A stretch of 37,944 bases of DNA from Clostridia bacterium (GCA_024402995.1 JAKSSR010000005.1:1-37944); one strand, 5' to 3'. Counted from the stretch's first letter, positions 23,806 through 35,327 are shown. Translations and numbers: made by a program. The notes: generated by a model not told the origin, from the sequence alone.

Positions 23806-24903
23806 CTTTTTTATAGTACCGTTATCAACTTCGTATACAGTTGCCTTCAGTAATTTCATGACTTCATCATCTATTTCCGCAGCGCTGATGAACAGCTGAA
23901 CGTCTTTCATGGATTCGATGAGGAATCTCTGACGGCTCCTGTCAAGTTCAGACAAGACGTCATCGAGAAGAAGCACTGCGTCACATCCGGTTTCCTGCTT
24001 GATCAGTGTTATTTCAGCAAGTTTCATTGAAAGAGTAGCTGTACGCTGCTGTCCCTGAGAACCGTACTGACGGATATCTATGCCATTGACTTCAATTTTT
24101 AAATCGTCTTTATGAGGTCCTATTCCTGTATGACCCCTGAAAATATCGTTATCAAAGTTTCTGTCTAAAAGCTTTCTGTATTTTTCTTTCTTTTCTTCAA
24201 CAGACAGTGATCTTTCAAAAGAAAGCTTTGTTTCATAGCTGATTACAAGATTTTCGTTTCCGTTTGATATTTTACTGTGTATCTCACTGCTTATTTCGTT
24301 GATTTTATCAGTAAACTTCTGTCTTTCCTCTAATATGCGGACTCCGTAATCAGAAAGAGCTTCGTCAAAAACTTCGTAAAGACCTTTATCTTTATTATTC
24401 TGCTTTAAAAGTGTGTTTCTTTGTTTAAGTACACGCTTGTAATTTGCCAGGTTGCTGTAATATACAGGCTTTATCTGGCAAAGCTCACGGTCAAGAAAAC
24501 GTCTTCTGTTTTCCGGACCTTCTTTTATTATTCTAAGATCATCGGGAAAGAAGATAACGACATATACATTTTCAAGAAGATCAATGCTTCTTGTTAATTT
24601 AACATCATCTACTTTAAGTGTTTTTCCCTCTTTACCGTATATTATCTCTATTTTTGTCTCGTCATCTTCATCGTCATTTACAACATGAGAAACAGCCTTG
24701 GCATAGTCACAGCCAAAGCTGATCATTTCGCTGTCATTCAGGGTTCTGAACGACTTTCCGAGACTCATTATGAACAGAGATTCAAGAAGATTGGTTTTTC
24801 CCTGAGCATTTTTACCTAAGAAAAGGTTAAGATGACGGTCAAAATCAATGCTTAGACTTTTATAATTTCTGAAATTTGTAAGTTCTGCGCTTTTGAAATA
24901 CAT
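23788..24903 (-). CDS. recF: DNA replication and repair protein RecF
   Basis: RecF is an SMC-like ATPase that with RecO and RecR loads RecA at gaps. The 371-residue protein has Walker A GKNAQGKTNLLES (about 34-46), the conserved SFR and FFPDDLRIIKEGPENRRRFLD segments, and the signature plus Walker B YGSQGQQRTATLSMKLAE ... VLLLDDVLSELD. Its ATG overlaps the dnaN stop by one base (TAATG). The small S4-domain gene (yaaA) that often separates dnaN and recF in Bacillota is missing. Downstream it abuts rpmH, not gyrB. Confidence 0.96.
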   Translation of the reverse strand: MYFKSAELTNFRNYKSLSIDFDRHLNLFLGKNAQGKTNLLESLFIMSLGKSFRTLNDSEMISFGCDYAKAVSHVVNDDEDDETKIEIIYGKEGKTLKVDDVKLTRSIDLLENVYVVIFFPDDLRIIKEGPENRRRFLDRELCQIKPVYYSNLANYKRVLKQRNTLLKQNNKDKGLYEVFDEALSDYGVRILEERQKFTDKINEISSEIHSKISNGNENLVISYETKLSFERSLSVEEKKEKYRKLLDRNFDNDIFRGHTGIGPHKDDLKIEVNGIDIRQYGSQGQQRTATLSMKLAEITLIKQETGCDAVLLLDDVLSELDRSRQRFLIESMKDVQLFISAAEIDDEVMKLLKATVYEVDNGTIKKLTKDF

Positions 24904-26009
24904 TAAATACTGAGTCTGACGGGAAGAACAAGATACTGATAAGAGTCTCCGTCAACCTGCTTGATCATGCAGGCGGAAAGACTATTAGTCATTTCAAGGG
25001 CAATTTCCTCATCGGAAATTACCTTGAGAACGTCCATCATATACTTGGAGTTGAAACCTATTTCAATAGGATCGCCTTCAAGCTCAGCGGATACATTGTC
25101 ATTAACGTTGCCGGAATCGTTTCTTGAAGTGATCTCAATTCCGTTTCCGTCTATCTTAAGCTTGATAAGATTGTTCTTTCCTTCAATTACGAAGAGAGAT
25201 GCTCTTTCTACGCTGCTCTGAAGTTCTTCTCTTGATACGATGACTCTTGTCTTATACATCTTGGGAAGAATATCGTTATATCTGATAAATTCTCCGTCAA
25301 GAAGTCTTGAGATCATTCTTACGTCTCCGGCAGTGATCTGAATCTTTCTTTCTTCAATATCAAGTCTTATATTTTCAGCTGCTTCCTGCTCGGAAAGGAG
25401 CTTTGAAATTTCATTGAGAATCTTTGCAGGAACGATGATGCTTACGTTTTCTGCGTTTCCGGTCTGTTCTTTAGCTACGGCCATTCTGAAACCGTCAAGG
25501 GAAACCATTTCAATAAATCCGCCGCCGATTTTTACCAGACATCCTACAAGAACGCCCTTCTTTTCATCAATACTTGCTGCAAAGCTTGTTCTTCCTATAA
25601 GATTTCTGAATGCTTTGTTGTTAAGTTCAACGGAATTTGCGTTATCTACGATACCTACAGAAGGATATTCGTCAGCGGGAGCGCCTACAATATTGAAGTT
25701 TGAATCAAGGCAGCTGATGCTGAGTCTGTTCTTTTCGTCAGCAAAAGCTCTGACCATTGCGTTGGGAAGCTTTCTTATTATTTCTGAGAAAAGCTTTGCG
25801 GAAACAATGACGCTTCCTTCCTCAGCTTCAACAACGTCGATTCTTGTAATGACACTGAAATCCAGATCTGAACCGGTCAGAATAAGTTCATTGTCCCTGA
25901 CCTGGAGAAGAATACCTTTTAACGCCGGAACTGTCGTTTTAGCAGAAACGGCTTTGCTTACCATATTTACTGCTTTCAGCAGTACTGACTGTGAGCATGT
26001 GAATTTCAT
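24903..26009 (-). CDS. dnaN: DNA polymerase III beta sliding clamp
   Basis: DnaN is the ring-shaped processivity clamp. The 368-residue protein has the three-domain clamp layout, starts MKFTCSQSVLLKAVNMVSKAV and ends in the clamp-partner pocket region QYLVLPVRLSI. A GGAG Shine-Dalgarno precedes the ATG at 26009. It lies 158 bases after dnaA; that spacer carries several DnaA boxes. Confidence 0.97.
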   Translation of the reverse strand: MKFTCSQSVLLKAVNMVSKAVSAKTTVPALKGILLQVRDNELILTGSDLDFSVITRIDVVEAEEGSVIVSAKLFSEIIRKLPNAMVRAFADEKNRLSISCLDSNFNIVGAPADEYPSVGIVDNANSVELNNKAFRNLIGRTSFAASIDEKKGVLVGCLVKIGGGFIEMVSLDGFRMAVAKEQTGNAENVSIIVPAKILNEISKLLSEQEAAENIRLDIEERKIQITAGDVRMISRLLDGEFIRYNDILPKMYKTRVIVSREELQSSVERASLFVIEGKNNLIKLKIDGNGIEITSRNDSGNVNDNVSAELEGDPIEIGFNSKYMMDVLKVISDEEIALEMTNSLSACMIKQVDGDSYQYLVLPVRLSI

Positions 26010-26167
26010 ATCTGGACTCCTTTTCTTTGTACTTTTTTTGTTGGAGAAGTTGCTGTAGGGCCTGTGTAAAAGTGTAAAAGTCTGTTTTACCTTAAGATTT
26101 CAAGGTATTTTCAGTGTTTATAAGCTGTGGAAAACAAAAAACATGTTATACACAGCCTGTGGAAAAA
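26010..26167. other. dnaA-dnaN intergenic DnaA-box cluster (second half of a bipartite origin)
   Basis: This 158-base AT-rich spacer contains TTATACACA (26146-26154, a canonical TTATNCACA box), two TGTGGAAAA boxes (26126-26134 and 26158-26166, one mismatch) and a weaker TGTGTAAAA (26063-26071). In B. subtilis the comparable incC region downstream of dnaA holds the unwinding element. This cluster could be the unwinding site, or it could regulate dnaN. Confidence 0.75.
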
Positions 26168-27514
26168 TCAGCTGTTGATCATAGCTGTAATGTTATCAAT
26201 AGTGTTCTTAAGATCTTTGCTTGTTGTAAGCTCAGATTTTATTTTTTCGTAGCTGTGAAGAATTGTTGTATGGTCTCTTCCGCCGAAGTACTTTCCTATT
26301 TGAGGAAGTGAGTTATTTGTATTTTCTCTGATGAGATATATTGCAATCTGTCTGGGATAAGCAATATTTCTTGAACGTGATGAAGATTCAAGTTCGGAGA
26401 TCTTGATACCGAAATATTCTGAAACAGCCTTCTTTATATTGTCCGGAGTAACTTCTTTTTCTTTTGTTTTGAAGAGATCAGTAAGAACTTTCTTTACAAG
26501 TTCTGGGCTTATTTCTTCATTAATAAGTGCTGCATGAGCAACTACTCTTTTGAAGGCACCTTCCAGTTCTCTTACGTTTCCCTCACAGTTCTGAGCGATC
26601 ATGTCCAGAGCCTGAACAAGTTTTTTATTGTTCATATCGAAATCAGCCATTATAGCCTTATTTCTTAAAATGGCCATTCTGCTTTCGTATTCAGGTTCTT
26701 TGACTTCAGCTACCATTCCCCAGGAAAACCTTGTTGAAAGCCTTTCAGGAAAATCACCAAGTTCTGCAGGAGCTTTGTCGCTGGTGAAAACGATTTGCTT
26801 TCCTTTGTTGTGGAGGATATCAAAAGTATTGAACAATTCTTCTTCAACAGATTTTCTTCCGGCGATGAACTGTACATCGTCAAAGAGAAGGTAGTCTATA
26901 CTTCTGTATTTATTTTTGAACTGATTCTGAGACTTTGTCTGAATAGCCATGATCAGTTCGTTGGTAAAACTTTCAGAAGAAACGTAAAGGATCTTCTTCT
27001 TCGGGCTGTTTTTGCTTACATAATTTCCAATAGCGTGCATGAGGTGAGTTTTTCCCAGGCCTGATCCGCCATAGAGGAAAAGGGGATTATACACTTTTGA
27101 ATAACCGTCAGCTACAGCAAGACAGGCTGCCAGAGGAAACTGATTTTCGTTGCCGGCAACAAAGTTTTCAAAGGTATACTGGGGATTGAGATAAAGCTCA
27201 TCTGCTGCGTAAGGATCTTCTTCAATAGTCTCCTCTTCCGGTATATTAGGCTCCTTTTCGCAAAGCACGACTTCGTATGGCTTACCGAATACTTCGGTAA
27301 TGGCATCATCTAAGTCTCTCTTATATGTATTTACTCTGCTCTGGTAGAAGCTGGCGTTTCCCATAGATGAGATAAGATATATCTTCTTTTCCTTTTCGCT
27401 GATCTTTGAAGGAGAAAGAGGGTTGAAAAAGGTATCGACCTTGATCTTGTCGATCTTCTCATACAGAAGATTCATTACCTTCAGCCAGTTTTTGTTGAAT
27501 TCTGTCTTGTTCAT
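26168..27514 (-). CDS. dnaA: Chromosomal replication initiator DnaA
   Basis: DnaA binds DnaA boxes and opens the origin. The 448-residue protein has domain I (about 1-85), a short acidic linker (IPEEETIEEDPYA) and an AAA+ domain with GGSGLGKTHLMHAIGN (149-164) and LLFDDVQFIAGRKSVEEE. The C-terminal helix-turn-helix carries the DnaA signature GGRDHTTILHSYEKI. The ATG at 27514 has a modest Shine-Dalgarno (AGGAAT). It runs leftward, opposite to gyrB, with the origin between them. Confidence 0.97.
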   Translation of the reverse strand: MNKTEFNKNWLKVMNLLYEKIDKIKVDTFFNPLSPSKISEKEKKIYLISSMGNASFYQSRVNTYKRDLDDAITEVFGKPYEVVLCEKEPNIPEEETIEEDPYAADELYLNPQYTFENFVAGNENQFPLAACLAVADGYSKVYNPLFLYGGSGLGKTHLMHAIGNYVSKNSPKKKILYVSSESFTNELIMAIQTKSQNQFKNKYRSIDYLLFDDVQFIAGRKSVEEELFNTFDILHNKGKQIVFTSDKAPAELGDFPERLSTRFSWGMVAEVKEPEYESRMAILRNKAIMADFDMNNKKLVQALDMIAQNCEGNVRELEGAFKRVVAHAALINEEISPELVKKVLTDLFKTKEKEVTPDNIKKAVSEYFGIKISELESSSRSRNIAYPRQIAIYLIRENTNNSLPQIGKYFGGRDHTTILHSYEKIKSELTTSKDLKNTIDNITAMINS

Positions 27515-27549
27515 AAGTGTATTCCTATCTAAATATTGTGGCAGTGGAC

Positions 27550-27574
27550 ATTATAGCAGAAAAAGTTTTCCACA
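27550..27574 (-). promoter_or_regulatory. dnaA: Putative dnaA promoter with an embedded DnaA box
   Basis: On the minus strand a perfect -10 TATAAT (27555-27550) lies 35 bases before the dnaA ATG. No good -35 is present at 17 bases. The spacer contains a TGTGGAAAA DnaA box (27574-27566), which would let DnaA repress its own gene. Confidence 0.6.
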
Positions 27575-27730
27575 GGAAGAAGCCTTTTTGGACAAGGGTT
27601 TCAGCGGTATTCCACAGTTTTTCAACAACTTGTGTAAAAAATTATCCACAGTTTCCACAGGCACAATATTTTGTGTGTAAAATTCCTTAAAAAAATATTT
27701 ATGGGAATAATTTCGCTGTGGGTGACGATC

Positions 27731-27788
27731 ATAACATAAAAAATAGGGGTTAACAATAGCTTATTTTGCGCAAAATAACATAAAAAAT
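27731..27788. repeat. Origin-internal 14-bp direct repeats flanking an 18-bp palindrome
   Basis: ATAACATAAAAAAT occurs at 27731-27744 and again at 27775-27788. Between them, and overlapping the second copy, is the perfect palindrome TTATTTTGCGCAAAATAA (27761-27778). The unit is framed by GACGAT (27724-27729) and its complement ATCGTC (27787-27792). Confidence 0.85.
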
Positions 27789-27848
27789 CGTCGCAAAACA
27801 GGGTATAAATTTCAAATAACGAAAGGGGATACATTTAAGCTATTTTTC

Positions 27849-27877
27849 TTGCGTTTTCAGGGAATTTTTGCTACAAT
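27849..27877 (+). promoter_or_regulatory. gyrB: Sigma-A promoter of the gyrB-gyrA-trpS transcript
   Basis: TTGCGT (27849-27854), a 17-base spacer and TACAAT (27872-27877) lie 42 bases before the gyrB ATG, which has a GGAGG Shine-Dalgarno. Each hexamer is close to consensus. Confidence 0.75.
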
Positions 27878-27907
27878 ATGCTGGTTAATATATAAATAGT
27901 AAACTAA

Positions 27908-29851
<1,944 letters not shown>

Positions 29852-29865
29852 GAAGGAGGAGTAAA

Positions 29866-32337
29866 ATGGCTGATACACCTGAAATCAAAGACACAAGCAA
29901 GCTGATTCAGCATGAAATATACGAAGAAATGAAGACCTCCTACATCGATTACTCCATGAGCGTAATCGTAGCAAGAGCTCTTCCTGACGTCAGAGACGGT
30001 ATGAAGCCCGTTCACAGAAGAATCCTGTACGGACTTTCCGCCCTTGGCATTACACCTGATAAGCCCCATAAGAAGTCCGCACGTATCGTCGGCGAAGTTA
30101 TGGGTAAATATCACCCCCACGGTGATGCTTCCATATATGACGCAATGGTCCGCCTGGCTCAGCCCTGGAACATGCGTTATTGCCTGGTAGACGGCCACGG
30201 CAACTTCGGTTCCATGGACGGCGACGGCGCCGCAGCTTCCCGTTACACAGAAGCGAGAATGGCTCCCTTCGCCCTTGAAATGATACGCGATATTGAAAAG
30301 GATACCGTAGATTTCATGGACAACTACGACGGCGAAGAAAAGGAACCTGTTGTACTTCCCGCAAGATTCCCCAATCTTCTCGTCAACGGCGCCAACGGTA
30401 TTGCAGTCGGCATGGCAACGTCCATTCCGCCTCATAACCTCAGAGAAGTCATTTCCGCCACCAACGCTCTCATCGACGATCCGGATCTTTCCATAGAACA
30501 GCTGATGAAGTACATCAAGGGCCCGGATTTCCCCACAGGAGCTACTATTATCGGCAAAGCTTCCATTAAGGAAGCCTACACCACCGGTCAGGGCAAGGTA
30601 CGCGTAAGAGCAAAGTGCACGTTGGAAGAGGGTGCAAGAGGCACCACTTCCATTATAGTCACTGAAATTCCCTACCAGGTAAACAAGGCTGTTATGATCC
30701 AGCACATTGCAGAGCTGGTCAAGGACAAGAAGCTTGAAGGCATTAAGGATATCCGCGATGAGTCCTCCAAGGGTGAGGTCCGCGTTGTTATCGACCTTAA
30801 GAAGGACGCAAATCCTCAGGTCATGCTCAACAGACTTTACAAGCATACGGAGCTTGAAAGCAATGTCAGCGTCATCATGATCGCTCTCGTAAACGGCAGA
30901 CCTAAGCTTCTCAACGTGAAGGAAATTCTCGAGGAGTACATCAAGCACCAGAGAGAAGTTCTCACAAGAAGAACCAGATACGACCTTGCCAAGGCAGAAG
31001 CAAGAGCCCATATCTTAGAGGGTTATCTCATTGCTCTTGACAATATCGACGAAATAATCAAGACCATCAGAGAATCCTATGACGATGCCAAGGAACAGCT
31101 GATGGTAAGATTCGGTCTTTCCGCAATCCAGTCCCAGGCTATTCTGGACATGCAGCTCAAGAGACTGCAGGGTCTGGAAAGAGAAAAGATCGAGGCAGAA
31201 TACGCAGAACTTCAGAAGAAGATCGCTTACTACAAGAGTCTCCTTGCAGACGACAAGCTCCTCATGGGTGTCGTAAAGGACGAGCTTGCAGAAGTCGCTA
31301 AGAAGTTCGGCGATGACCGAAAGACCGAGATTCAGGCAGACGTTGACGAATTCGATGAAGAAGACCTCATCGAAGAAGAAAACGTCGTCGTTACCGTAAC
31401 CTATCTGGGATATCTGAAGAGAGTTTCCGCAGATACATACAAGACCCAGAAGAGAGGCGGAAAGGGCGTTACAGGCCTGGCAACCAGAGAAAGCGACTTC
31501 GTTCGCCATCTCATCAGCTGCTCCACTCACGACCACCTCATGTTCTTCACTAACTTCGGTAAGGCTTATAAGATCAAGGCTTACGAGATCCCCGAGGCAA
31601 ACAGAACAGCGAAGGGTACCCCCGCCATCAACTTCCTCAACCTTATGCAGCGCGAAAGAATCACCACCGTTCTGCCCATTGAGAAATTTGATGCCGAACG
31701 CTTCCTGATCGCCGTTACCAAGAACGGTATCATCAAGAAGATGGCCATTTCCGAATTTGATACCAGCCGCAAGACCGGGCTCATCGCCATTAAGCTTAAG
31801 GATGACGATGAACTTATCGGAATCAAGGAGACCAGAGGAGACGCCAATATCATCATCGTCACCAAGAAGGGTAAGTGCATCTGCTTCAGCGAGGATGACG
31901 TCCGCGAAATGGGAAGAATAGCAGCAGGCGTAAGAGCAATTACTCTGGACAGTGATGACGAAGTCGTATCCATGGAAATCGCCAATAAGAAGGAACATCT
32001 CCTTGTCGCTACCGAAAACGGTTTCGGTAAGAGAACCGCCGTAAAGGAATACAAGATCCAGGCAAGAGGCGGAAAGGGACTTCTGACTTACGATAAGACA
32101 AAGTTTGACAAGACCGGCAACCTCATCGGTGCAATGGTCGTCTCTGAAGATGATGAAGTATTCTTCATCAATTCCGACGGCATCATCATCCGCATCAATG
32201 CCGCTGACGTTTCCATGCTGGGAAGAACAACTCAGGGCGTCCACATTATGAGAGTCGCCGAAGATACAAAGATTGTCACCATGGCAAAGGCCATTAAGGA
32301 AGACGATGACGAAGAAAAACCGGAGGAAGATAAATAA
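29866..32337 (+). CDS. gyrA: DNA gyrase subunit A
   Basis: GyrA cuts and rejoins DNA. The 823-residue protein has the catalytic tyrosine in [12 protein letters not shown] (Y127), the quinolone-determining region [17 protein letters not shown], and a C-terminal beta-pinwheel with the GyrA box QKRGGKG that marks a true gyrase rather than topoisomerase IV. It ends in an acidic tail ([12 protein letters not shown]). At the position equivalent to E. coli Ser83 it has alanine (A88), as in Mycobacterium tuberculosis, while the Asp87 equivalent (D92) is kept. trpS starts directly at the next base. Confidence 0.98.
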   Translation: MADTPEIKDTSKLIQHEIYEEMKTSYIDYSMSVIVARALPDVRDGMKPVHRRILYGLSALGITPDKPHKKSARIVGEVMGKYHPHGDASIYDAMVRLAQPWNMRYCLVDGHGNFGSMDGDGAAASRYTEARMAPFALEMIRDIEKDTVDFMDNYDGEEKEPVVLPARFPNLLVNGANGIAVGMATSIPPHNLREVISATNALIDDPDLSIEQLMKYIKGPDFPTGATIIGKASIKEAYTTGQGKVRVRAKCTLEEGARGTTSIIVTEIPYQVNKAVMIQHIAELVKDKKLEGIKDIRDESSKGEVRVVIDLKKDANPQVMLNRLYKHTELESNVSVIMIALVNGRPKLLNVKEILEEYIKHQREVLTRRTRYDLAKAEARAHILEGYLIALDNIDEIIKTIRESYDDAKEQLMVRFGLSAIQSQAILDMQLKRLQGLEREKIEAEYAELQKKIAYYKSLLADDKLLMGVVKDELAEVAKKFGDDRKTEIQADVDEFDEEDLIEEENVVVTVTYLGYLKRVSADTYKTQKRGGKGVTGLATRESDFVRHLISCSTHDHLMFFTNFGKAYKIKAYEIPEANRTAKGTPAINFLNLMQRERITTVLPIEKFDAERFLIAVTKNGIIKKMAISEFDTSRKTGLIAIKLKDDDELIGIKETRGDANIIIVTKKGKCICFSEDDVREMGRIAAGVRAITLDSDDEVVSMEIANKKEHLLVATENGFGKRTAVKEYKIQARGGKGLLTYDKTKFDKTGNLIGAMVVSEDDEVFFINSDGIIIRINAADVSMLGRTTQGVHIMRVAEDTKIVTMAKAIKEDDDEEKPEEDK

Positions 32338-33321
32338 ATGAAAAGAGTATTCTCAGGCGTTCAGCCTACAGGTAATATCCACATCGGAAATTACCTGGGC
32401 GCACTGAAGCAGTTCGTTGAGCTTCAGGACGAAAATGAATGCATTTACTGCATAGTTGACGAGCACGCTATCACTGTGCCCCAGGATCCCAAGGAATTAA
32501 AGAAGCACATTCTTGACGTTGCCGCCCTTTACATGGCCATCGGTATTGATCCCAAGAAGTCCATCGTCTTCGTTCAGTCCTCCGTAAGCGGTCACGCAGA
32601 GCTGGGCTGGGTCCTCAACTGCGCAGCCAATACCGGCGAGCTTTTCAGAATGACTCCGTTCAAGGCCAAGAGCCAGGGCAAGCAATCCGTAGGCGCAGGC
32701 CTGCTCACTTATCCCGTACTCATGGCAGCGGACATTCTGCTGTACGATACAGACATCGTTCCCGTCGGCAACGACCAGAAGCAGCACATTGAGCTGACAC
32801 GAGACCTTGCTATCCGCGTTAACGCAAAGTACGGCAAGGATACCTTCGTGGTTCCCGACGGACGCTTCATGAAATCCGGCGCAAGGATCATGGCTCTGGA
32901 TGATCCCACCTCCAAGATGAGCAAGAGCGCTCCCAACGATCACAGCAGAATTTCTCTCCTGGATGAACCCTCCAAGATCAAGAAGTCCATTATGAGAGCA
33001 ACTACCGACTCCGACGGAATCGTCAAGTTTGATATTGAAAACAAGCCCGGCGTATCCAATCTTCTGTCTATTTACAGCGCTTTCACCGGCAAGACCGTGG
33101 AAGAACTGGAAGCAGAATATGATGGTCACGGCTACGGTGATTTCAAGAAGGATCTTGTTGAAGTTACCGTCAACGCACTGGCTCCCATTAAGGAACGCTA
33201 CAATGAGATCCGCGAATCTCAGGAGCTTATCGATGCTCTTAAAGACGGCGCTGAAAGAGCAGACGCCATCGCTCGCAAGACTATGGAAAGAGTCCGCGAC
33301 AGATTCGGACTCGGCCTGTAA
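32338..33321 (+). CDS. trpS: Tryptophanyl-tRNA synthetase
   Basis: TrpS charges tRNA-Trp. The 327-residue class I enzyme has the HIGH-type motif TGNIHIGNYLGALKQF (about 11-26) and the KMSKS motif SKMSKSAPNDHSRI (about 198-211), with NDQKQHIELTRDLAIR between them. Its ATG follows the gyrA stop with no gap, so it is in the gyrBA transcript. No T-box leader is present, unlike many Bacillota trpS genes. The Shine-Dalgarno (GGAGG) lies inside the gyrA end. Confidence 0.96.
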   Translation: MKRVFSGVQPTGNIHIGNYLGALKQFVELQDENECIYCIVDEHAITVPQDPKELKKHILDVAALYMAIGIDPKKSIVFVQSSVSGHAELGWVLNCAANTGELFRMTPFKAKSQGKQSVGAGLLTYPVLMAADILLYDTDIVPVGNDQKQHIELTRDLAIRVNAKYGKDTFVVPDGRFMKSGARIMALDDPTSKMSKSAPNDHSRISLLDEPSKIKKSIMRATTDSDGIVKFDIENKPGVSNLLSIYSAFTGKTVEELEAEYDGHGYGDFKKDLVEVTVNALAPIKERYNEIRESQELIDALKDGAERADAIARKTMERVRDRFGLGL

Positions 33322-33353
33322 TATCTGGCTTAATCGCTTATTACCGATTTAAT

Positions 33354-33551
33354 ATGGGTACGTTGATTGTTGCAATCCTGATCGCTGCCGCCGTTGGTCT
33401 GGCAGCGGTCAGGATCGTTAAAAACAAGAAAGAGGGCAAATGCTCCTGCGGCGGAAGCTGCGGATGCTGCCCTATGAGCGGACAATGTCATAAAGGCCCG
33501 AAGGGCAATGAAGCTTACCGGGACCTTGAAAATAAGGAGAAAACAGAATGA
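33354..33551 (+). CDS. Small Cys-rich single-span membrane protein (FeoB-associated type)
   Basis: This 65-residue protein has one N-terminal membrane helix (GTLIVAILIAAAVGLAAVRIV) and a cytoplasmic tail with a dense cysteine motif (CSCGGSCGCCPMSGQC). That layout matches FeoB-associated Cys-rich membrane proteins, thought to help ferrous iron transport or bind metal. No feoA or feoB gene is nearby, so the role here is open. The stop overlaps the next ATG (ATGA). Confidence 0.72.
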   Translation: MGTLIVAILIAAAVGLAAVRIVKNKKEGKCSCGGSCGCCPMSGQCHKGPKGNEAYRDLENKEKTE

Positions 33552-33826
33552 ACAAGATGTCTAAAGAGCAGAAGCACCAGCAGTGCTTGAAGGAGATCAA
33601 GGCAACGGTCATCGTTACCCTGATCTGCTGCGCTTGGCATATCATTACAGCCTTCGCCCTCAATGGAAGCGGGCTGTATTTTCTTGGTATGCCTGCATGG
33701 TTTTCAGTCTCAGTATTCGGGACTATAGTCCTTGCTTTACTGGGAGTCTGGTACCTCATGAAAAAGGTTTTCGTCGATTTCGATTATGATGACGAAGAAC
33801 TTTCTGAAGAAAAGGAGGTGGCATAG
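33548..33826 (+). CDS. yhdT: YhdT-like small membrane protein (DUF997)
   Basis: This 92-residue protein has two membrane segments (ATVIVTLICCAWHIITAFAL and WFSVSVFGTIVLALLGVWYLM) and an acidic tail (FDYDDEELSEEKEV). It matches YhdT, which commonly precedes panF and may be an accessory subunit of the symporter. Its start overlaps the previous stop (ATGA, AAGGAG Shine-Dalgarno) and its TAG directly abuts the panF ATG, showing tight coupling. Confidence 0.85.
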   Translation: MNKMSKEQKHQQCLKEIKATVIVTLICCAWHIITAFALNGSGLYFLGMPAWFSVSVFGTIVLALLGVWYLMKKVFVDFDYDDEELSEEKEVA

Positions 33827-35314
33827 ATGACAAGTCAGCAGTCCACCATCCTGGTTATTCTCATTGCTTATCTGGTGATCAACGTTCTCATCGGCGTGAT
33901 TTACGCAAAAAAGAGAGACGCCCAGAGCAATCTCAGCGAAGAAAAGAAATACTTCATAGGCGGCCGCGGAATGAACGGTTTCATTCTGGCTATGACCACT
34001 ATGGCAACCTATACCTCTGTCAGTTCCTTCGTTTCCGGCCCCGGCGCGGCAGGCATGACCTACGGCTATGCTCAGGTCTGGGTCGCGGCGGTTCAGGTGC
34101 CCGTTACCTTTCTGGTTCTGGGCGTTCTTGGCAACAAGCTGGCTTTGGTTTCAAGAAGGACCGGCTCGGTCACAGTAGTTGGCTATCTGAAAGCCCGCTA
34201 TAAGAGCGACACTCTGGTGATCGTTACAAGCATCCTCATGGTAGCCTTCTTTACGGCCCAGATGATTTCACAGTTTACCGGCGGCGCGACCCTCATTCAG
34301 TCCATTACCGGAATTGACTACAAGGCTTCTCTCATTATATTTGCTCTCGTAGTCGTCGCATATACCGCCGTCGGCGGCTTTACGGCTGTTGCCGTCACCG
34401 ACACTATTCAGGGTGTAGTCATGTGCCTTGGGACCTTCCTCTTCCTGTTCTTTGTTCTCAGAGCAGGCGGCGGTCTTGCAGGAATTGACGCAGGACTTCA
34501 GCAGAATCTTCCCAACGTATATGACGATCTGACCGCAGTATATAAGCCCGGTACTCTGGTTTCCTTCTGGGTCCTGGTGGGCTTCGGTACTCTGGGCCTT
34601 CCCCAGACCGCAGTCCGTGCAATGGGATTCAAGAATACCAAGAGCCTTCACAGCGCCATGTGGATAGGCGCCGTATGCTGTTCCTTCGTTATCGTAGGCA
34701 TGCACCTTGCAGGCGCATGGTCCGGAGCGTTGGTCGACACCGCAAACCTTCCTACGTCCGATTACTTCGTTCCTTACATCGTTCAGAAGATTATGCCCAC
34801 AGGTCTTGCGGGCATCTTCCTTGCGGCTCCCATGGCTGCCGTAATGTCTACAGCAGACTCTCTGCTTATCCTTGCATCTGCTGCCATTATCAAGGATCTG
34901 TGGAAGGAATACGTCATCAAGAACGACGAAGCAAAGGTCGAGAAATACAACAAGAACATTACCAGGACTTCTGTCATCGTTACTGCCGTCATAGGCGTTA
35001 TCGTAGTTTTCCTGGCTCTCGATCCTCCCAATATCATTTTCTTCCTCAACCTCTTTGCTATGGGAGGTCTTGAGTGCAGCTTCTTCTGGCCCCTGGTCGG
35101 CGGTCTTTTCTGGAAGAAGGGCACCAGGCAGGCCGCAGTGGCGTCCTCTTTAGGCGCAGCAGCAACTTACGTGTTGTGTTATTATTTCGTCAAGATAGCA
35201 GGAATCAACGCCGTTGTCTGGGGCCTGCTTATGGGCGGGATCATATATTTTGCCGTCGGCAAAGCAACAAGCAGGAACGGACTGGATCAGGACGTTCTGG
35301 ATAAGTGTTTTTAA
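33827..35314 (+). CDS. panF: Sodium/pantothenate symporter-like protein PanF (SSS family)
   Basis: The 495-residue protein is a sodium:solute symporter with about 13 membrane helices. SSS features include YFIGGRGMNGFILAMTTMATYTSVSSFVSGPGAAG near the first helices, and AAPMAAVMSTADSLLILASAAI with the Na-site serine/threonine residues. The YhdT partner and the overall sequence style favour pantothenate, a CoA precursor. Another organic acid or amino acid is possible, since SSS substrate prediction is weak. Confidence 0.85.
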   Translation: MTSQQSTILVILIAYLVINVLIGVIYAKKRDAQSNLSEEKKYFIGGRGMNGFILAMTTMATYTSVSSFVSGPGAAGMTYGYAQVWVAAVQVPVTFLVLGVLGNKLALVSRRTGSVTVVGYLKARYKSDTLVIVTSILMVAFFTAQMISQFTGGATLIQSITGIDYKASLIIFALVVVAYTAVGGFTAVAVTDTIQGVVMCLGTFLFLFFVLRAGGGLAGIDAGLQQNLPNVYDDLTAVYKPGTLVSFWVLVGFGTLGLPQTAVRAMGFKNTKSLHSAMWIGAVCCSFVIVGMHLAGAWSGALVDTANLPTSDYFVPYIVQKIMPTGLAGIFLAAPMAAVMSTADSLLILASAAIIKDLWKEYVIKNDEAKVEKYNKNITRTSVIVTAVIGVIVVFLALDPPNIIFFLNLFAMGGLECSFFWPLVGGLFWKKGTRQAAVASSLGAAATYVLCYYFVKIAGINAVVWGLLMGGIIYFAVGKATSRNGLDQDVLDKCF

Positions 35315-35327
35315 AAAGGAGCGTTCA

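Noticed and set aside
32230..32340. T-box leader before trpS
   Set aside because: trpS begins at the base after the gyrA stop, so there is no leader.
35214..35327. Earlier start for the lipoprotein inside panF
   Set aside because: The added residues are a shifted reading of panF; the lipoprotein signal and Shine-Dalgarno begin at 35328.
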